Assembly: GCF_000721605.1 (NCBI RefSeq)
Contig: NZ_JOIZ01000029.1
Span: 1 to 64,000 of the forward strand
Reading direction: 5' to 3'
Length of the DNA stretch: 64,000 nt
Source of the DNA: Streptomyces sp. NRRL S-37
GTDB lineage: Bacteria; Actinomycetota; Actinomycetes; Streptomycetales; Streptomycetaceae
Shown: in pieces, positions 37,316-46,128 of the stretch
Layout of the letters: each line of letters starts with the position of its first letter
Position numbering within the stretch: the first letter of the stretch is position 1
The notes under the pieces: generated by a model
The model's input: only the letters and a program-made list of their open reading frames with translations
Told to the model about the DNA's origin: nothing
Database searches by the model: none
Made by a program: the position numbers and the translations under genes

Positions 37316-39478
37316 TCAGGCGCCCGACGCCTGCCGCTGGGCCCGGCTCACGTCGTACACACCGGCCACGTTGCGCATCGCGCGCATGAGGGTGGGCAGG
37401 TGGGCGGCGTCCGGCAGGTGCACGGTGTAGGTGTGCCGCACCTGCTGGCGGTCCGGGGGTTCGACGGTCGCGGAGACGATCTCGGCGCCTTCGAGGGCCA
37501 TGGCCTCGGTGAGGTCCGCGAGCAGATGCGGACGGACGAAGGACTCCGCGACCAGCGTGACCCGGCACTCGGCACCCTCCCCCCAGCGCACGCCGACCTC
37601 CGCGCGCCCCGCGCTCTTCATGCGCGCCACCCCGGCGCACTCCACCCGGTGCACGGTGACCGCTCCCCCGCGTACGGCGAAACCGGTCACCTCGTCGGGC
37701 GGTACGGGCGTACAGCAGCCGGCGAGCCGTACGGTCGCGCCGTCCCGGTCGACCAGGACCTGGGCGGCGGTGGGACGACCGGGGTCCGGGGCGTCCGGGG
37801 CCGGTGACGGGGCGGGGTCACCGGTGAGGGGCCGGGCGGCCTCCTCCGGTACGGCCCCGGCCGCCTCGTCCGGTGCGGGGTGGGCGGTCAGCCACCGCTG
37901 GATGGCGATCCGCGCGGCGGGGGTGTGGGCGTGCTCCAGCCACTCCCTGGAGGGCTCGGAGGCCGCGTCCTGGCCCATGAGCAACTGAACGGTGTCGCCG
38001 TCCTTGAGGACGGTGCTCAGCGTCGCCAGCCGGCCGTTGACCCTGGCCCCGATGCACGCGTGGGCGTCCTCGCCGTACTGGGCGTAGGCGGCGTCCACGC
38101 AGGTCGCTCCCTCGGGCAGGCCCAGGGTGCCGCCGTCGGGGCGGAACACGGCGATCTCGCGGTCCTGGGCGAGGTCCTCGCGCAGGGTGGACCAGAAGGT
38201 GTCGGGGTCGGGCGCGGCCCGCTGCCATTCCAGCAGCCGGGAGAGCCAGCCGGGCCGGGTGGGGTCGACGCGTTCGCCGTCGCTCGCGGACTGCTCCTCC
38301 GGCGGTGCGGCGTAGGGGTTGCCGAGGGCGACGACCCCGGCCTCGGCGACCTTGTGCATCTGGTGGGTGCGGATGAGGACTTCGACGACCTGTCCGTCCG
38401 TACCGGCCACGGCGGTGTGCAGCGACTGGTACAGGTTGAACTTCGGTACGGCGATGAAGTCCTTGAACTCCGAGACCACGGGCGTCATGCAGGTGTGGAG
38501 CTCGCCCAGGACGCCGTAGCAGTCGGCGTCCTCGTTCACCAGCACCAGCAGACGGCCGAAGTCGGCGCCGCGCAGTGCCCCTCGTCTGCGGGAAACCCGG
38601 TGCACGGAGACGAAGTGGCGCGGGCGGATGAGGACTTCGGCGGTGATGTCGGCCTCGCGGAGCACCGTGCGCACGTCGTCGGCGACGTCGGCGAGCGGGT
38701 CGTCCGCGCGGGCGGCGTTGCGGACGACCAACTCGCGTGTGTGCTCGTACTCCTCGGGGTGGAGGATCGCGAAGACCAGGTCCTCCAGTTCCGTCTTGAG
38801 CGCCTGGACGCCGAGCCGTTCGGCGAGGGGGATCAGGACGTCACGTGTCACCTTGGCGATGCGTTCCTGTTTCTCCGGGCGCATCACGCCGAGGGTGCGC
38901 ATGTTGTGCAGCCGGTCGGCGAGTTTGATCGACATCACGCGGACGTCGTTGCCGGTGGCGACGAGCATCTTGCGGAAGGTCTCGGGCTCGGCGGCGGCGC
39001 CGTAGTCGACCTTCTCCAGCTTGGTGACGCCGTCGACGAGGTAGCGGACCTCCTCGCCGAACTGCTCACCGACTTGATCGAGCGTCACCTCCGTGTCCTC
39101 GACGGTGTCGTGGAGCAGGGAGGCGGTCAACGTCGTGGTCTCGGCGCCGAGTTCGGCGAGGATCAGGGTCACCGCGAGCGGGTGCGTGATGTACGGCTCA
39201 CCGCTCTTGCGCATCTGGCCGCGATGGGAGGACTCGGCCAACAGGTAGGCACGGCGCAGGGGTTCGAGGTCGGCGTCGGGATGGTGGGCACGGTGGGCGT
39301 CCACCACGTGTCCGATGGCGTCGGGGAGCCGGTCGCGGGCGGCGGGGCCGAGCAGCGCGGCACGGCCCAGCCGGCGCAGGTCGAGCCGGGGGCGGGACTT
39401 CCTGCGCGACCCCGTGGGCGTGACGTGACCAGATGTCACAGGGCCTGGGGTCGCAGGGTTCACGGCCTCCGCGTTCAT
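37316..39478 (-). CDS. rshA: RelA/SpoT-family (p)ppGpp hydrolase/synthetase (RshA-like)
   Basis: A 720-residue long RSH protein. The N-terminal HD hydrolase domain is intact (LLHDTVED near 126, KLADRLHNMRTL). The synthetase region is recognisable by KDFIAVPKFNLYQSLHTAV and VEVLIRT. However, the motif normally read as YDLVGVRV is ADFGRLLVLV, and the ATP-binding lysines are partly replaced (RPRHFVSVHRVSRRRG). TGS (VFRPDGGTLGLPEGAT) and C-terminal ACT domains follow. Synthetase activity may be weak or conditional. ATG at 39478 has GGAGGTG upstream. A second RSH gene (relA) is expected elsewhere in the genome. Confidence 0.88.
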   Translation of the reverse strand: MNAEAVNPATPGPVTSGHVTPTGSRRKSRPRLDLRRLGRAALLGPAARDRLPDAIGHVVDAHRAHHPDADLEPLRRAYLLAESSHRGQMRKSGEPYITHPLAVTLILAELGAETTTLTASLLHDTVEDTEVTLDQVGEQFGEEVRYLVDGVTKLEKVDYGAAAEPETFRKMLVATGNDVRVMSIKLADRLHNMRTLGVMRPEKQERIAKVTRDVLIPLAERLGVQALKTELEDLVFAILHPEEYEHTRELVVRNAARADDPLADVADDVRTVLREADITAEVLIRPRHFVSVHRVSRRRGALRGADFGRLLVLVNEDADCYGVLGELHTCMTPVVSEFKDFIAVPKFNLYQSLHTAVAGTDGQVVEVLIRTHQMHKVAEAGVVALGNPYAAPPEEQSASDGERVDPTRPGWLSRLLEWQRAAPDPDTFWSTLREDLAQDREIAVFRPDGGTLGLPEGATCVDAAYAQYGEDAHACIGARVNGRLATLSTVLKDGDTVQLLMGQDAASEPSREWLEHAHTPAARIAIQRWLTAHPAPDEAAGAVPEEAARPLTGDPAPSPAPDAPDPGRPTAAQVLVDRDGATVRLAGCCTPVPPDEVTGFAVRGGAVTVHRVECAGVARMKSAGRAEVGVRWGEGAECRVTLVAESFVRPHLLADLTEAMALEGAEIVSATVEPPDRQQVRHTYTVHLPDAAHLPTLMRAMRNVAGVYDVSRAQRQASGA

Positions 39479-39777
39479 GGGCACCTCCGGCTGCGTGGAC
39501 CGGCGGACGGCGCGCCCCAGGGCGGACTCGGGCTCGGGAGACGGCGTTCGCCCCCCGTCCGGGCCGGTGCTTGATGCTACCGAGCCGGACCCCCTCGGGC
39601 TGACCGCCTCCGGCCGAGCGTGAAACGGATCACCCCATCGAGGGAAGGACGGCCGGAGGTCCTTTTCACGCCATCGGACCGGGGATCCTCCATGATCTTG
39701 AAGGCGATCAGCCTTCCGGACCTGCGGATGTTTCCGTCCAGCAGGCCGGAAGCCGCGATCCTGAGCCGGTGCTCCGG

Positions 39778-40647
39778 TCAGCGCAGGGCGTTCTCCAGCC
39801 ACTCGGGCTCGATCACGCCCTCGGCGACGATCACCGCCGGACCGGTCATCTCGATCTCGCCGTCGGGCCGTTCGGTGATCACGAGGGTGCCGCCGGGCAC
39901 ATCGACGGTGTACGTCGCGGGGGTGCCGGTGACCTTCGGGTCGGCACCGTCGCGGCGGGCGGCGGCCACGGCGACCGCGCACGCGCCTGTGCCGCAGGAG
40001 CGGGTCTCGCCGGACCCGCGCTCGTGCACCCGCAGCGCCACGTGCCGCGGGCCGCGGTCGACGACGAACTCCACGTTCACGCCGTCCGGGTAGGCGGCGG
40101 CCGGGCTGAAGGGGGGCGGGGTGGACAGGTCGCCCGCGTGGGCCAGGTCGTCCACGAAGGCCACGGCGTGCGGATTGCCCATGTTCACGTTCCGCGCGGG
40201 CCAGCTGCGCCCGCCGACGCTCACGGTGACGTCGCCCTCGGGGAGCAGCGCCCGGCCCATGCCGACGGTGATGTCCCCGTCCTTGGCGATGTGGACGGTC
40301 TTCACTCCCCCACGCGTGGCGATCGCGGTGTCTCCCGCGGACACGTGTCCGGCGCGCTGGAGGTAGCGCGCGAACACCCGCACCCCGTTGCCGCACATCT
40401 CCGCGACCGAGCCGTCGCCGTTGCGGTAGTCCATGAACCACTCGGCCTCGGCCGCCATGTGCCGTGCCTCGGGGTGGGCCGCGGACCGCACCACGTGCAG
40501 CAGTCCGTCGCCGCCGATGCCCGCGCGGCGGTCGCACAGGGCGGCGACGGCGGCCGGGGACAGGTCGATGGCGTTCTCGGGGTCCGGGACGATCACGAAG
40601 TCGTTCTCCGTGCCGTGGCCCTTGAGGAAGGCGATCCGCGTGCTCAT
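39778..40647 (-). CDS. dapF: diaminopimelate epimerase
   Basis: A 289-residue cofactor-free racemase that converts LL- to meso-diaminopimelate for lysine and peptidoglycan. The two active-site cysteines are in EMCGNGVRVF and RSCGTGACAVA. The N-terminal FLKGHGTENDFV is typical. ATG at 40647 starts the conserved MSTRIAF. Cytosolic and normal in length. Confidence 0.96.
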   Translation of the reverse strand: MSTRIAFLKGHGTENDFVIVPDPENAIDLSPAAVAALCDRRAGIGGDGLLHVVRSAAHPEARHMAAEAEWFMDYRNGDGSVAEMCGNGVRVFARYLQRAGHVSAGDTAIATRGGVKTVHIAKDGDITVGMGRALLPEGDVTVSVGGRSWPARNVNMGNPHAVAFVDDLAHAGDLSTPPPFSPAAAYPDGVNVEFVVDRGPRHVALRVHERGSGETRSCGTGACAVAVAAARRDGADPKVTGTPATYTVDVPGGTLVITERPDGEIEMTGPAVIVAEGVIEPEWLENALR

Positions 40648-40771
40648 TCCTCGATCGTACGAGAACACTCCGTCGGGGCGCCGGGAGGACGCGGTTCCGT
40701 GCGGGCCCGGTGAGGGCCGGCCGCGCGGTTCCGCGCCCCTTTCCTTCGGGCGCCGCCCTCCTCGGCACTGC

Positions 40772-41278
40772 TCAGCGGAGCCTGGCCACCCGCCACACGG
40801 CCAGGGCCACCACCGCGGCGACCATCACGACGTAGGCGGTCACCACCCGCCAGTCGGGTCTGCGGCCGGAGCCGCGGGCCGGCAGGCCCGGCCAGGTGGA
40901 GCCCGCCCTGCGGGCGGCCATCATGCCCCAGCCGGCCGCGCAGGAGCAGATCAGCAGCCCCAGCATGGCGATCACGGCGCCGCTGTCGCCGAAGTCGAAG
41001 GCGAGCGGGAAGGCGAACATCAGGGAGCCGACCGCGGCCAGCCCGACGATCGGCGCGAGCTGCCAGATGCGCAGCCGGCGCTGCGGGCGCAGCTCGACCT
41101 CGACCTCGTCCCCGCCCGCGAACATCTCGTCCGGCTCGGGGCCGTCGTCGGTCACGCCGCCCTGCGTCTCGTCCGGTCCGTCCGGACTGAGGCGGTCGGT
41201 CGTCTCCTGCTCCGGTGCACCCCGCTCGGTGGTGAGGTGTTCGGTGCCGTGTGCGGTGTCGCGAGGGCCGGCCTCCAT
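40772..41278 (-). CDS. small membrane protein, hypothetical
   Basis: A 168-residue protein with an acidic, disordered N-terminal half (DGPDETQGGVTDDGPEPDE) and three predicted membrane helices in the second half (LAPIVGLAAVGSLMFAF, VIAMLGLLICSCAAGWG, VVTAYVVMVAAVVALAV). Function unknown. GTG at 41284 is an alternative start two codons upstream and is closer to the GGGAGGG site. It sits between miaA and dapF, as in other Streptomyces. Confidence 0.7.
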   Translation of the reverse strand: MEAGPRDTAHGTEHLTTERGAPEQETTDRLSPDGPDETQGGVTDDGPEPDEMFAGGDEVEVELRPQRRLRIWQLAPIVGLAAVGSLMFAFPLAFDFGDSGAVIAMLGLLICSCAAGWGMMAARRAGSTWPGLPARGSGRRPDWRVVTAYVVMVAAVVALAVWRVARLR

Positions 41279-41386
41279 CGCCACGCGCCCTCCCAACTTA
41301 GGACTCCACTGGTCGATCGAAGCTCGATGATGGCACGGCGCCACAGGCCCGGATGACGGCCTGGGCGTCCCGATGCCAGGACGTGA

Positions 41387-42325
41387 TCAGGCTGTAACCG
41401 GTCGTTCGACCAACGACAACGCGAGCTGCGGAAGTTCCGTCAGGTCCGCCGCGGCCCCACTCAACCAGTTCACCCGGGGATCGCGCCTGAACCATGAATC
41501 CTGACGGCGCGCGAAGCGCTTGGTGGCACGGACGGTCTCGGACCGCGCCTCCTCGAGGGTGCACTCCCCGGCGAGCGCCGCGAGCACCTGCTGGTAGCCG
41601 AGCGCGCGCGACGCCGTACGCCCCTGGCGCAACCCTTGCGCCTCCAGTGCGCGTACTTCCTCCACGAGGCCGGCCTCCCACATCCGGTCCACCCGGCGGG
41701 CGATGCGCTCGTCCAGTTCGGGGCGGGCCACGTCGACACCGATCTGGAGGGTGTCGTAGACCGAGTCGTGGCCGGGGAGGTTGGCCGTGAAGGGTCTTCC
41801 GGTGATCTCGATGACCTCGAGCGCGCGGACGATGCGGCGGCCGTTGCTCGGCAGGATCACCCGCGCGGCCTCCGGGTCCGCCACGGCGAGGCGCGCGTGC
41901 AGCGCCCCCGGGCCGCGCAGCGTGAGCTCCTCCTCCAGGCGGGCCCTGACCTCGGGGTCGGTGCCGGGGAACTCCAGGTTGTCGACGGCGCCGCGGACGT
42001 AGAGGCCGGAACCGCCGACGAGGACGGGCCAGCGCCCCTCGGCGAGCAGCGCGTCGATCCGCTCCCGGGCCAGCCGCTGGTACTCGGCGACGGACGCGGT
42101 GACGGTGACGTCCCAGATGTCGAGCAGGTGGTGCGGGACGCCGCCGCGTTCCCCGGGCGTCAGCTTGGCGGTGCCGATGTCCATCCCCCGGTAGAGCTGC
42201 ATGGAGTCGGCGTTGACGACTTCGCCGCCGAGCCGCTGGGCCAGGAATACGCCCAGATCGGACTTTCCGGCCGCCGTGGGGCCGACGACGGCGATGACGC
42301 GGGGGGCGAGGGGTGCGCTGCTCAC
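41387..42325 (-). CDS. miaA: tRNA dimethylallyltransferase
   Basis: A 312-residue enzyme that adds a dimethylallyl group to A37 of tRNAs reading UNN codons. The P-loop is GPTAAGKSDL, followed by NADSMQLYRGMDIGTAK and LVGGSGLYV. GTG at 42325 gives the usual N-terminus. Its product is the substrate of MiaB, encoded 1.8 kb further on. Confidence 0.96.
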   Translation of the reverse strand: MSSAPLAPRVIAVVGPTAAGKSDLGVFLAQRLGGEVVNADSMQLYRGMDIGTAKLTPGERGGVPHHLLDIWDVTVTASVAEYQRLARERIDALLAEGRWPVLVGGSGLYVRGAVDNLEFPGTDPEVRARLEEELTLRGPGALHARLAVADPEAARVILPSNGRRIVRALEVIEITGRPFTANLPGHDSVYDTLQIGVDVARPELDERIARRVDRMWEAGLVEEVRALEAQGLRQGRTASRALGYQQVLAALAGECTLEEARSETVRATKRFARRQDSWFRRDPRVNWLSGAAADLTELPQLALSLVERPVTA

Positions 42326-42508
42326 TGATCCAGTCTCGCAAACCTCCCGTCCGGTCCTCGAACGGGTTACGTGACGCGACGGTCGCCGGGTCGTTGCCCG
42401 TTGCGAGGTTCCTGCCGCCGGATCACAGGGGGCGGTGGCCCGGGTCACACGAGCGGATGCACCGGGCGACGCGGGATTTCGCCCGCACGAGTAACGTATG
42501 GAGTGGAT

Positions 42509-42778
42509 ATGGGCGTTTTTGCACGGCTTTTTCGGAGGTCGAAGGCCACGGAGGAGACGCGGACCGCCGAGGTCCGGGCCGGCGAGGCGGCGGCCGGGGC
42601 CGGCACGGAGAGCGCGGCCGGGGCCGCGGAGCCGAAGGGGCCGGCCGAGGCGCCGGAGACCACCGGGCCGGCGGAGAAGGAGGCCGGCGAGGTCACCGGC
42701 ACCGACACCGTCGAGATCCCCAAGCAGCAGTCCGCCGAGGCGGCCGGCAGCGAGACCGGTGAGGGCGCCCGCACGTAG
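42509..42778 (+). CDS. small acidic low-complexity protein
   Basis: An 89-residue protein. The N-terminal MGVFARLFRRSKATEE resembles a short amphipathic membrane-association segment. The rest is Glu/Ala/Gly-rich and predicted disordered. GGAG lies at suitable distance before the ATG. It is 23 bases upstream of the antitoxin-like gene and probably cotranscribed. No function is evident. Confidence 0.55.
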   Translation: MGVFARLFRRSKATEETRTAEVRAGEAAAGAGTESAAGAAEPKGPAEAPETTGPAEKEAGEVTGTDTVEIPKQQSAEAAGSETGEGART

Positions 42779-42801
42779 AGGGTCGTGAGGGAAGGTACAT
42801 C

Positions 42802-43074
42802 ATGGGTCTCCTGGACAATCTGAAGGCCGGACTCGGCCCGGCCAAGGACAAGGTCTCCGACCTCGCGCACCAGCACGAGGACAGGATCCAGCACGGTCTG
42901 GACAAGGCCGCGCGGACCGTCGACGAGCGGACCAAGGGAAAGTACAGCGACCGGATCCGGACGGGTACGGGCAAGGCCAAGGGCGCCGTGGACCGGCTCG
43001 CGCACAAGAACGACCCCGGCTCGGGCGCGGGCGGCACGACCACGCCGCCGGCCGGGCCGCCGCCCACTTCCTGA
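42802..43074 (+). CDS. MT0933/Rv0909-type antitoxin-like protein
   Basis: A 90-residue helical, charged protein. The core (LKAGLGPAKDKVSDLA, then EDRIQHGLDKAARTVDERTKGKYSDRI) matches the small actinobacterial family annotated as antitoxin MT0933. No toxin of the partner family is next to it; the upstream 89-residue gene is low complexity. In Streptomyces such genes are often solitary, so a toxin-antitoxin role should not be assumed. GGAAGG precedes the ATG. Confidence 0.7.
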   Translation: MGLLDNLKAGLGPAKDKVSDLAHQHEDRIQHGLDKAARTVDERTKGKYSDRIRTGTGKAKGAVDRLAHKNDPGSGAGGTTTPPAGPPPTS

Positions 43075-43114
43075 GCGGCACACCGGCGGACGGCCGCGGA
43101 ACACACCGAGGGTT

Positions 43115-43332
43115 CCCGGCCGTCCGCCGCGTTCTCCCCTGCGGCAGCCCGCCTGCGCCCAGGCGGCCACGAGGTGACCGGCCCCGCAGGAAACGCCCTC
43201 GTGAAACAGCACGTACCCCGGGCCCCGGCCGTCCGCCGCGTTCTCCCCGGCGGCAGTCCGCCTATGCCCAGACAGCCACGAGGTAGCCGACCCCGTAGGG
43301 GGCGTCCTCGTGGAGCAGTGTGCCCTTCAGGG
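43115..43332. repeat. 109-bp tandem duplication of a gene 3' end
   Basis: The segments beginning at 43115 and 43224 share the 25 bases starting CCCGGCCGTCCGCCGCG and then continue alike for about 90 bases with scattered changes. The right copy contains the stop and last codons of the extradiol-dioxygenase-like gene. The left copy still encodes a recognisable LFHEGVSCGAGHLVAAWA tail on the minus strand but has lost the stop. Confidence 0.75.
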
Positions 43333-43975
43333 CCGGGTTTCCGGCCGCCGCGCCGGCGAGTACCTGCCAGGGGGCCCGGCCGGAGACCTTCAGTTCGCGG
43401 GCCAGTCCGGTGTCCAGCGCTCGCAGGGCCCCGGTGTCGGCCGCGCCCAGCGCGCGTGCGAGTTCCGCGTCGAAGGGGGCCGCGCGCTCGTCGAGGTAGC
43501 CGGGTGCCTTGAGTGTGCGGCAGGCGCTGGCGTCACCCATCACCAGCAGCGCGACCCGCTCCGCCCGGCCGGCGAGGGCCTCCCCCGTCTCGGCGCACCG
43601 CTCGGCCGTGAGGGACTCCCCCACGGCCAGTCCCTCCACGGGGGTGTCCGCCCAGCCGGTGCGGTCCAGCAGCCAGGCGCCCACGGCCAGCCCGTACGGG
43701 AGCTCCCGCCCGGGTGTGCCCTCGCCCCGTCCCAGCCGTACGTCCAGGCCGACGCCGAAGCCCCGGAAGGATCCCGGGGTGCCCTCCGGGTAGGTCTCGG
43801 GCCCGGCACCGTCCCCCGGTCCCACGACCACGAGCAGATCGGGCCGGGCGGCGCCGAGCACACCCAGCGCGTCCGTGCACGCGGCCCGCGCGGTGTCCAG
43901 CTCGGGAGCGGCCCCTGCGGCGACCTCCGGCACGAGCAGCGGCGGGCACGGGCAGACTGCGGCGGCGACAAGCAT
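43262..43975 (-). CDS. class III extradiol dioxygenase-like protein
   Basis: A 237-residue protein of the LigB/MEMO-like fold. It begins MLVAAAVCPCPPLLVPEV and has DLLVVVGPGDG and VALLVMGDASACR strands. The usual metal-binding His residues are not obvious, so dioxygenase activity is doubtful. It sits between miaA and miaB, where this conserved unknown gene is normally found. Its last residues (LLHEDAPYGVGYLVAVWA) are duplicated just downstream. Confidence 0.7.
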   Translation of the reverse strand: MLVAAAVCPCPPLLVPEVAAGAAPELDTARAACTDALGVLGAARPDLLVVVGPGDGAGPETYPEGTPGSFRGFGVGLDVRLGRGEGTPGRELPYGLAVGAWLLDRTGWADTPVEGLAVGESLTAERCAETGEALAGRAERVALLVMGDASACRTLKAPGYLDERAAPFDAELARALGAADTGALRALDTGLARELKVSGRAPWQVLAGAAAGNPALKGTLLHEDAPYGVGYLVAVWA

Positions 43976-44085
43976 GATCGACAGCCTACTGCGGAGGCCC
44001 GGAACGGCACCCCCGCCTCACGGGCCGTCCGTGCCCCGGACGCGCTCCGTGAGGCTGTACCGCGGGCGGTGGGTGACCGGTCCGG

Positions 44086-45603
44086 TCAGTCGACGGCGCA
44101 GCCCCCGGTGACCGCCGGCAGCGGCTCGGGCACGCCCACCTTGGGCAGACCGAGCAGTACGCCGGAGGGCTGAGCGGCCTTCTCGGTGGTGCGCTTCTCC
44201 CAGGCGTCCCCCGCGCGGGTGCGGCGCACGTCGAGCACCGCGCCCTCGGCGAGGAGGTGGTGCGGGGCGGCGTAGGTGATCTCGACGGTGACCACGTCGC
44301 CGGGGCGCACCTCCTGCTCCGGCTTGGTGAAGTGCACCAGGCGACTGTCGGGGGCGCGGCCGGAGAGGCGGTGGGTGGCACCGTCCTTGCGGCCCTCGCC
44401 CTCGGCGACCATCAGCTCCAGGGTGCGGCCGACCTGCTTCTTGTTCTCCTCCCAGGAGATCTCCTCCTGGAGGGCGACGAGGCGCTCGTAGCGCTCCTGG
44501 ACGACCTGCTTGGGGATCTGGCCGTCCATCTCGGCGGCCGGGGTGCCGGGCCGCTTGGAGTACTGGAAGGTGAACGCCTGCGCGAAGCGGGCCTCGCGCA
44601 CCACGTGCAGGGTCTGCTGGAAGTCCTCCTCGGTCTCGCCGGGGAAGCCCACGATGATGTCGGTGCTGATCGCCGCGTGCGGGATGGCGGCGCGGACCTT
44701 CTCGATGATCCCGAGGTAGCGCTCCTGCCGGTAGGAGCGGCGCATCGCCTTCAGGACCGGGTCGGAGCCGGACTGGAGCGGCATGTGGAGCTGCGGCATC
44801 ACGTTCGGCGTCTCGGCCATGGCGGCGATGACGTCGTCGGTGAAGTCGCGCGGGTGCGGCGAGGTGAAGCGGACGCGCTCCAGGCCGTCAATGGTGCCGC
44901 AGGCCCGCAGCAGCTTGCTGAACGCCTCGCGGTCGCCGATGTCGGACCCGTACGCGTTGACGTTCTGCCCGAGCAGGGTGATCTCGGAGACGCCCTCGGC
45001 GACCAGGGCCTCGATCTCGGCGAGGATGTCGCCGGGGCGGCGGTCCTTCTCCTTGCCGCGCAGCGCGGGAACGATGCAGAAGGTGCAGGTGTTGTTGCAG
45101 CCGACGGAGATGGAGACCCAGGCCGCGTAGGCGCTCTCGCGCCGGGTGGGCAGCGTGGAGGGGAACGCCTCCAGCGACTCGGCGATCTCGACCTGCGCCT
45201 CCTCCTGCACGCGGGCGCGCTCCAGGAGGACGGGCAGCTTGCCGATGTTGTGCGTGCCGAAGACGACGTCGACCCAGGGCGCCCGCTTCACGATGGTGTC
45301 GCGGTCCTTCTGCGCGAGGCAGCCGCCGACCGCGATCTGCATGCCGGGGCGGCTCGCCTTCTTCGGGGCGAGGTGGCCGAGGTTGCCGTACAGCTTGTTG
45401 TCGGCGTTCTCCCGGACGGCGCAGGTGTTGAAGACGACGACGTCGGCGTCGCCGTCGGAGCCCTCGGGGGCGCGGACGTAGCCCGCGTCCTCCAGCAGCC
45501 CGGACAACCGCTCGGAGTCGTGGACGTTCATCTGGCACCCGTAGGTGCGTACTTCATAGGTGCGCGTGCCGCCCACTGACTGGCTCCGGTCGATGCTGCT
45601 CAT
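44086..45603 (-). CDS. miaB: tRNA-2-methylthio-N6-dimethylallyladenosine synthase
   Basis: A 505-residue radical SAM methylthiotransferase that adds the methylthio group to i6A37. The N-terminal cluster cysteines are in [21 protein letters not shown] and VGGCLAQKD. The radical SAM CxxxCxxC is in [14 protein letters not shown]-terminal TRAM domain follows. ATG at 45603 is used; a GTG two codons upstream is an alternative. Confidence 0.96.
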   Translation of the reverse strand: MSSIDRSQSVGGTRTYEVRTYGCQMNVHDSERLSGLLEDAGYVRAPEGSDGDADVVVFNTCAVRENADNKLYGNLGHLAPKKASRPGMQIAVGGCLAQKDRDTIVKRAPWVDVVFGTHNIGKLPVLLERARVQEEAQVEIAESLEAFPSTLPTRRESAYAAWVSISVGCNNTCTFCIVPALRGKEKDRRPGDILAEIEALVAEGVSEITLLGQNVNAYGSDIGDREAFSKLLRACGTIDGLERVRFTSPHPRDFTDDVIAAMAETPNVMPQLHMPLQSGSDPVLKAMRRSYRQERYLGIIEKVRAAIPHAAISTDIIVGFPGETEEDFQQTLHVVREARFAQAFTFQYSKRPGTPAAEMDGQIPKQVVQERYERLVALQEEISWEENKKQVGRTLELMVAEGEGRKDGATHRLSGRAPDSRLVHFTKPEQEVRPGDVVTVEITYAAPHHLLAEGAVLDVRRTRAGDAWEKRTTEKAAQPSGVLLGLPKVGVPEPLPAVTGGCAVD

Positions 45604-45836
45604 GCCCACAAGGGTAGGCGGTGCCGCGGACCGCCTCGGCCCGGTGGGCAACTCCCTGCCAGGCAGCTTCCTGGCCTGGCCGGATGCGGACAGCGGGGGT
45701 GGCGTGATGGTTATCTCTTGGCAGCGGCCGGAAAGCGCGGGGAACGCGGACCGGCCCGGGGGAGCTACGAGCACCACCGGCTCCATGCGCATCACCGCAA
45801 CCGGTACTGAGTCACGCATGGGATGGAGAACACCGA

Positions 45837-46097
45837 ATGTTCCGTACCAACCGTTGTACCGCGGCCGTCACGCTCACCGCCGCCGCCGTCCTCACCACGC
45901 TCGCCTGGGCCGTGCCCGCACAGGCCGCCGACGGGGCCGGGCGGGGGCCGGTGGCCGCACCGCAGGACTTCACCTGGACGCCGCCGACCGAGCCGATCGG
46001 CGGTGGACGGCCGTACCTCCCCGGCACGCCCGGCGACTTCACCTGGGGCCCGGCGCACCCCGACGACTTCACCTGGACCCCGCCGGTCACGCCGTGA
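45837..46097 (+). CDS. small secreted peptide with DFTW repeats
   Basis: An 86-residue preprotein. A signal peptide ends at AVPAQA (about residue 30). The mature part, about 56 residues, carries three copies of a short motif: [23 protein letters not shown], separated by Gly/Pro stretches. No Cys is present after the signal. ATG at 45837 follows GGATGGAGA. No family is recognised. It lies at the left border of the biosynthetic cluster, next to the LuxR regulator; a structural or signalling role outside the cell is only a guess. Confidence 0.6.
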   Translation: MFRTNRCTAAVTLTAAAVLTTLAWAVPAQAADGAGRGPVAAPQDFTWTPPTEPIGGGRPYLPGTPGDFTWGPAHPDDFTWTPPVTP

Positions 46098-46128
46098 CCA
46101 CCTGCCGGTGACGCCGGGCGGCCGCCTG

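Noticed and set aside
35296..37389. 697-codon plus-strand frame
   Set aside because: Antisense shadow of the M1 peptidase gene; Gly/Val/Arg-rich without motifs.
42445..43212. 255-codon minus-strand frame overlapping the small plus-strand genes
   Set aside because: Only its first 30 codons resemble a protein, and those come from the duplicated 3' end of the neighbouring gene; the rest is antisense to two genes with ribosome sites.
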